A DNA stretch of 64,000 nt, from NCBI RefSeq assembly GCF_037975245.1, contig NC_092569.1:33565668-33629667 (forward strand), in the 5' to 3' direction. The translations under genes were made by a program, and so were the position numbers. Positions 61,001 through 64,000 of this stretch are shown in pieces (within the stretch, counting starts at the first letter, position 1; each line of letters opens with the position of its first letter). The notes beneath the pieces were generated by a model, which had not been told where the DNA came from, ran no database searches, and worked only from the letters and a program-made list of their open reading frames with translations. The DNA comes from Apostichopus japonicus. Taxonomy: Eukaryota; Echinodermata; Holothuroidea; Aspidochirotida; Stichopodidae.

Positions 61001-61981
61001 GTGAGAGAAAGGTTCACCAAGTTTGGAGTTCCCCAGCGTGTACACTCTGATCAAGGCAGAAATTTCGAATCATCACTAATTCGTTCCCTATGTTCCATGT
61101 ACCAGGTAAAGAAAACAAGAAGTACTCCTTATCACCCTGAAGGAAATGGGCAGGTGGAGAGATTCAATCGTACTCTCCATCACCTGTTGAGAACTCTACC
61201 TGCAAACCACAAACGGAGATGGTCCGAACATCTACCAGAAGTGCTGTATGTATACAATGCTGCGGAACACCCAGGATTCTCTCCATTCTACATTATGTTT
61301 GGCAGAGAACCAAAACTTCCAGTGGACTTCCTGCTCAATGCCAACTCTGACAACTCTGATGATGACAGTCCAACTGATGAATGGTTACTAAATCACGCTG
61401 AAACCATGAGGATGGCATACCAGAAAGCAGGGGAGCGTATGACCAGTGAAGCTGCCAAGAGAAAGGTTAGATATGACAGGGATGCTCAGGAAAAACATTT
61501 GGCATTGCAAACCAGAGTGTACCTCCGGTCTCATCCTCAAGGACGGCACAAAATTCAAGATCAATAGAGCCCTGTCATATACAAGATTATTGGAAGACCT
61601 GGGGGTAAAGCAAGCTACACCATACAGCTTGTCGACAATACTGGTGAAGAGAAAACTGTTCATCGACGAGAGATAAAGCCGTGTCCGATCGTTTACCAGG
61701 AGCCTGAGGTTTCCCCGACTGATGATGACTGCTCTCCACCACACCGTCCTTCCACCAACTCAGACAGTAGCACCAGTGACAGAGACTATGATGACCAACC
61801 ATGACGAAGCATGAGATCTGGTAGAGGAAGACACAGAAACCTGTACCATGAACCACGAAGTGTCCAAACTAACTTCTTAGAGACAAACCCGACTGAGAGT
61901 CTAGACAGGCGAGTGAGGCGACTGCAGTCTATCCATGATAGGTCAAAACAAATTTTGGACGCAGTTGCATCCCTTACCTAA
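58047..61981 (+). pseudogene. gypsy-1 pol: protease, RT, RNase H, integrase
   Basis: The pol frame is -1 relative to gag and overlaps its end (open from 58047). Protease: AVIDTGSQVTIIP (near 58190). RT: CVDYRRLNEKTIKDSYPIPR, FSSIDLLAGYHQV, CYLDDILVYSKS (near 59440). RNase H: EVEVDAFLGLGAVLS, IYTDNNPLAHL. Integrase: HHCC region ending CDQCDRCVKAK, then LAIDFTILERD, HSDQGRNFES and NGQVERFNRT with the D, D, E catalytic residues. Damage: stops at 58416, 58731, 59855, 60032, 61565 and 61802, and a frameshift near 59720. The last frame ends at 61979-61981. Confidence 0.88.
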
Positions 61982-62470
61982 AAGAGTCTTCTACTCCTAA
62001 CACATTCTAAAAATATGTGTTTCTTCAAGTTACATTTTCTATTAATTCTCCAAAATCAGTTCTGAAAAGTTTTAGTTTCAGTTCAAAGTTGTTACTAGTA
62101 AAAGTTATTACTAGAAAAATTCAGTAGAAAATTCCAGTGGATTTCTGCTTTCCAATCTTTGGCTACCAGCGTTGATATTGTAAATAGCCAGTCAACTTTA
62201 CTTGAACTGAAAGTATTTTAGAATACTCTCAGTTGTTGCTGTTTTTATTAACCTTTTCTCTTTTTCAGTGATTGCTGTTACTTTCTGAAGTGCCTCTTCC
62301 AGAAAAGTGTGTCCTAAGTCATTTGTAGTTGTTTTCTGGTACCTCTACTACAATACTTTAAGGAAAGTGTTAACAGTTGTATTTCATGTTATGTATGTTT
62401 TTCACTGAATGTTTGTATTCACTCTTAAGGTTGTTTAGTAATAATTTCAATCATAGTTTTAGCAGGGGAG
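61982..62470 (+). other. gypsy-1 3' non-coding region and polypurine tract
   Basis: AT-rich leader to the 3' LTR, ending in AGCAGGGGAG (62461-62470), the probable polypurine tract directly before the 3' LTR. Confidence 0.7.
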
Positions 62471-63608
62471 TGTGAGGGAATCTGTGCGTTCCATGGCAAG
62501 TAGCCATGAGTCATTTCCGGCTCGAACAAAGGGTCCTTGTGTGTTACCCAATATAGCCAGCTGGGAATAGCTCAGTTAGCGTGCACACTATATATTTCAA
62601 GACGAATCAACAAGCACGAATAGTTTATCGAGAGTTTTAGTTCTAAGTAATAAACGAGCATGTGATGCACTTGGACAATCACATTGTTGACACTTGGATG
62701 TAAATATATCTTTCTTTAACTTGTTAAGTTCTTGTAGCACTGGAGTTATTCAGTGATCGTATATTTTACTTAATATTATCGACCATTTTCGTATCGGTAA
62801 GGCTTGGCTAGGGTACGCTATCCTACTGTACAGATTATGCCGGTATAGGGAAGCCCTATTCTAACGTTATGTTGAGTAGACATACTGTGGGTTACATATA
62901 CTTATATTTCACTTGTTTTATTGAAGATGTATCTTTATAAATAATCTACAGGTATTACTTAAGGGTCGATTTCATATTCATATTTTAAAGGAATGTATTA
63001 TAGAGATTATAGAGATAATTCTAGGAGCCAGTTACGTAAGAGACTCACATACACGAGGTTGAGATTATGTTCTGGGAGAGCGCCCTCTGTTTTCAATGGT
63101 TTGTATTAATTTCGCCATGCACTATCCGAGTTAGTATTGTTTTACTAAAATGTTATAACTTAAAGCAGTATATATGTTTGGTAGTTAAGCCGTATATGGA
63201 CAATACCCTTTTGTTTAGTATTGAGTTGTTGTTATTGACAGACGTATCAGGGACTTTATAGTCGCAGCTACTTCTACTATGTATTGTTATACGTTGGATT
63301 AATACCACTGCTAGTTAAGTTAAAGATGTCATAACGATGTCCGTGCATGTACACCTTTTTGGCCTTGGTTTTAGGTGACGTTAATATTTTACCTCTAGAG
63401 TGCATATATACCGTATAGTCATTTTTCCTATTTTTCACTTTTACTTACTTCTTCTCTTTGCAGTGTGTCAGGGGGTTTCTCTTGAGTCTTACCCACTGCC
63501 CTCTTGATTTTACCAATTATATCTAATTTCATGTTTAAATACATGGTGCCACCAGACCATTGGTGAAACACAAAATCCGTTGTTATTTCTGTCTACTACA
63601 TCCTCACA
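62471..63608 (+). repeat. gypsy-1 3' LTR (1138 bp, internal deletion)
   Basis: Begins TGTGAGGGAATCTGTGCG like the 5' LTR and ends CCTCACA. It lacks about 311 bp at about position 63091, where CCTCTGTTTTCAATGG replaces the longer stretch. Other differences are scattered substitutions and small indels. Confidence 0.92.
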
Positions 63609-64000
63609 CATATTCGACTTAATATATGTTAATTCGTAAACATATGTGATAACCTTTAGAAAATGAAAATATAGTAATTTAATCCAGTATTGGTCAAAAT
63701 ACTGATAATTTGACATTTATTGTGTGAGATGTAAAGAACAATTATTATCCTTTTCTTGTGGTTGAATCGCGAGTTCTTAATATCTAACTAACAATTCGAG
63801 ATATAGAAGCTTCTTGGTAAACAAAGCACATATTTATCCTGTAATAATAATGACACTTACATTATATATAGATGTCGATATGTGACACACTAGATTGCAT
63901 TACATAGATTATGGATCTTAAATGTGACCGACTGATATATAACGTAGTGTAATTGGACATCTGTACGTATGAGGGTCCCTCCTTGGGTAACGAATTCACG
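63609..64000 (+). repeat. Segmental duplicate of the gene B upstream region, part 2
   Basis: Continues the alignment with about 34657-35049, for example GACACACTAGATTGCAT and ATAGATTATGGATCTTAAAT in both. It runs to the last base of the window, about 85 bp short of where the gene B start codon would be. Confidence 0.9.

Larger units (their letters stand above)
55597..63608 (+). mobile_element. Ty3/gypsy LTR retrotransposon (gypsy-1), complete layout, decayed ORFs
   Basis: Both LTRs start TGTGAGG and end CCTCACA. A 4-bp target duplication CATA flanks the element (55593-55596, 63609-63612). The empty site is visible in the paralogous segment near 34660 (TCCATATTCG), which confirms the boundaries. 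Internal order is primer-binding site, gag, protease, RT, RNase H, integrase, polypurine tract. This order is Ty3/gypsy type. Multiple stops and one frameshift make it inactive. Confidence 0.93.

Overview
This is a eukaryotic, intron-containing, AT-rich and strongly repeat-laden window. The two host genes that can be supported are fibrinogen-related proteins (FRePs) built from trypsin-inhibitor-like (TIL), EGF-like and fibrinogen C-terminal (FReD) modules. That family, together with a mixed load of Ty3/gypsy, L1-like and CR1/L2-like retroelements and many small inverted-repeat elements, points to a marine invertebrate deuterostome. A sea cucumber (holothurian echinoderm) is my best guess, because FReD lectins such as FReP-A are known there. 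The species assignment is inference, not something the sequence proves.

Layout. (1) 1-7174 (+): the 3' part of FReP gene A. All splice sites and phases can be traced: half FReD, TIL exon, three almost identical copies of a chimeric EGF-type exon in a 798-bp tandem repeat, a fourth original EGF exon, then a complete FReD. (2) 7.2-19.5 kb: no gene supported. It holds long (TA)n arrays with a perfect hairpin between two of them, opposing arrays of a short C-rich motif, a long inverted repeat, a 398-bp hAT-type MITE with an 8-bp target duplication, a roughly 22-bp minisatellite and a 1.7-kb satellite with a 43-bp period. (3) 19.58-25.79 kb: a 5'-truncated L1-like LINE with poly-A tail and a 13-bp target-site duplication, itself split by about 3 kb that carries a 265-bp inverted-repeat element with a degenerate telomere-like core. 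(4) 25.8-31.9 kb: a decayed Ty3/gypsy element whose integrase is split by a 3.0-kb foldback-like transposon. (5) 31.9-33.4 kb: a CR1/L2-like LINE fragment. (6) 33.4-47.5 kb (+): FReP gene B, apparently complete, with signal peptide exon at 35134 and stop at 47477, after a 7.2-kb first intron containing an internal duplication. (7) 47.5-54.3 kb: intergenic. (8) 54.34-64.0 kb: a paralogous copy of the upstream region of gene B, interrupted by a full-length but decayed 8-kb Ty3/gypsy element with both LTRs. The end of the window corresponds to a point about 85 bp upstream of the gene B start codon, so a third FReP gene probably starts just outside.

How it fits together. The window is a tandem FReP cluster on one strand. 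The genes are likely secreted pattern-recognition or adhesive lectins. Three diversity-generating features stand out: symmetric-phase exon amplification in gene A, microsatellite-encoded Tyr/Cys-rich insertions in the loop next to the ligand-binding side of the terminal FReD in both genes, and exon phases that would allow either a short single-FReD protein or a long multi-module protein from the same gene. The mobile elements are almost all broken by stops, frameshifts or nested insertions.
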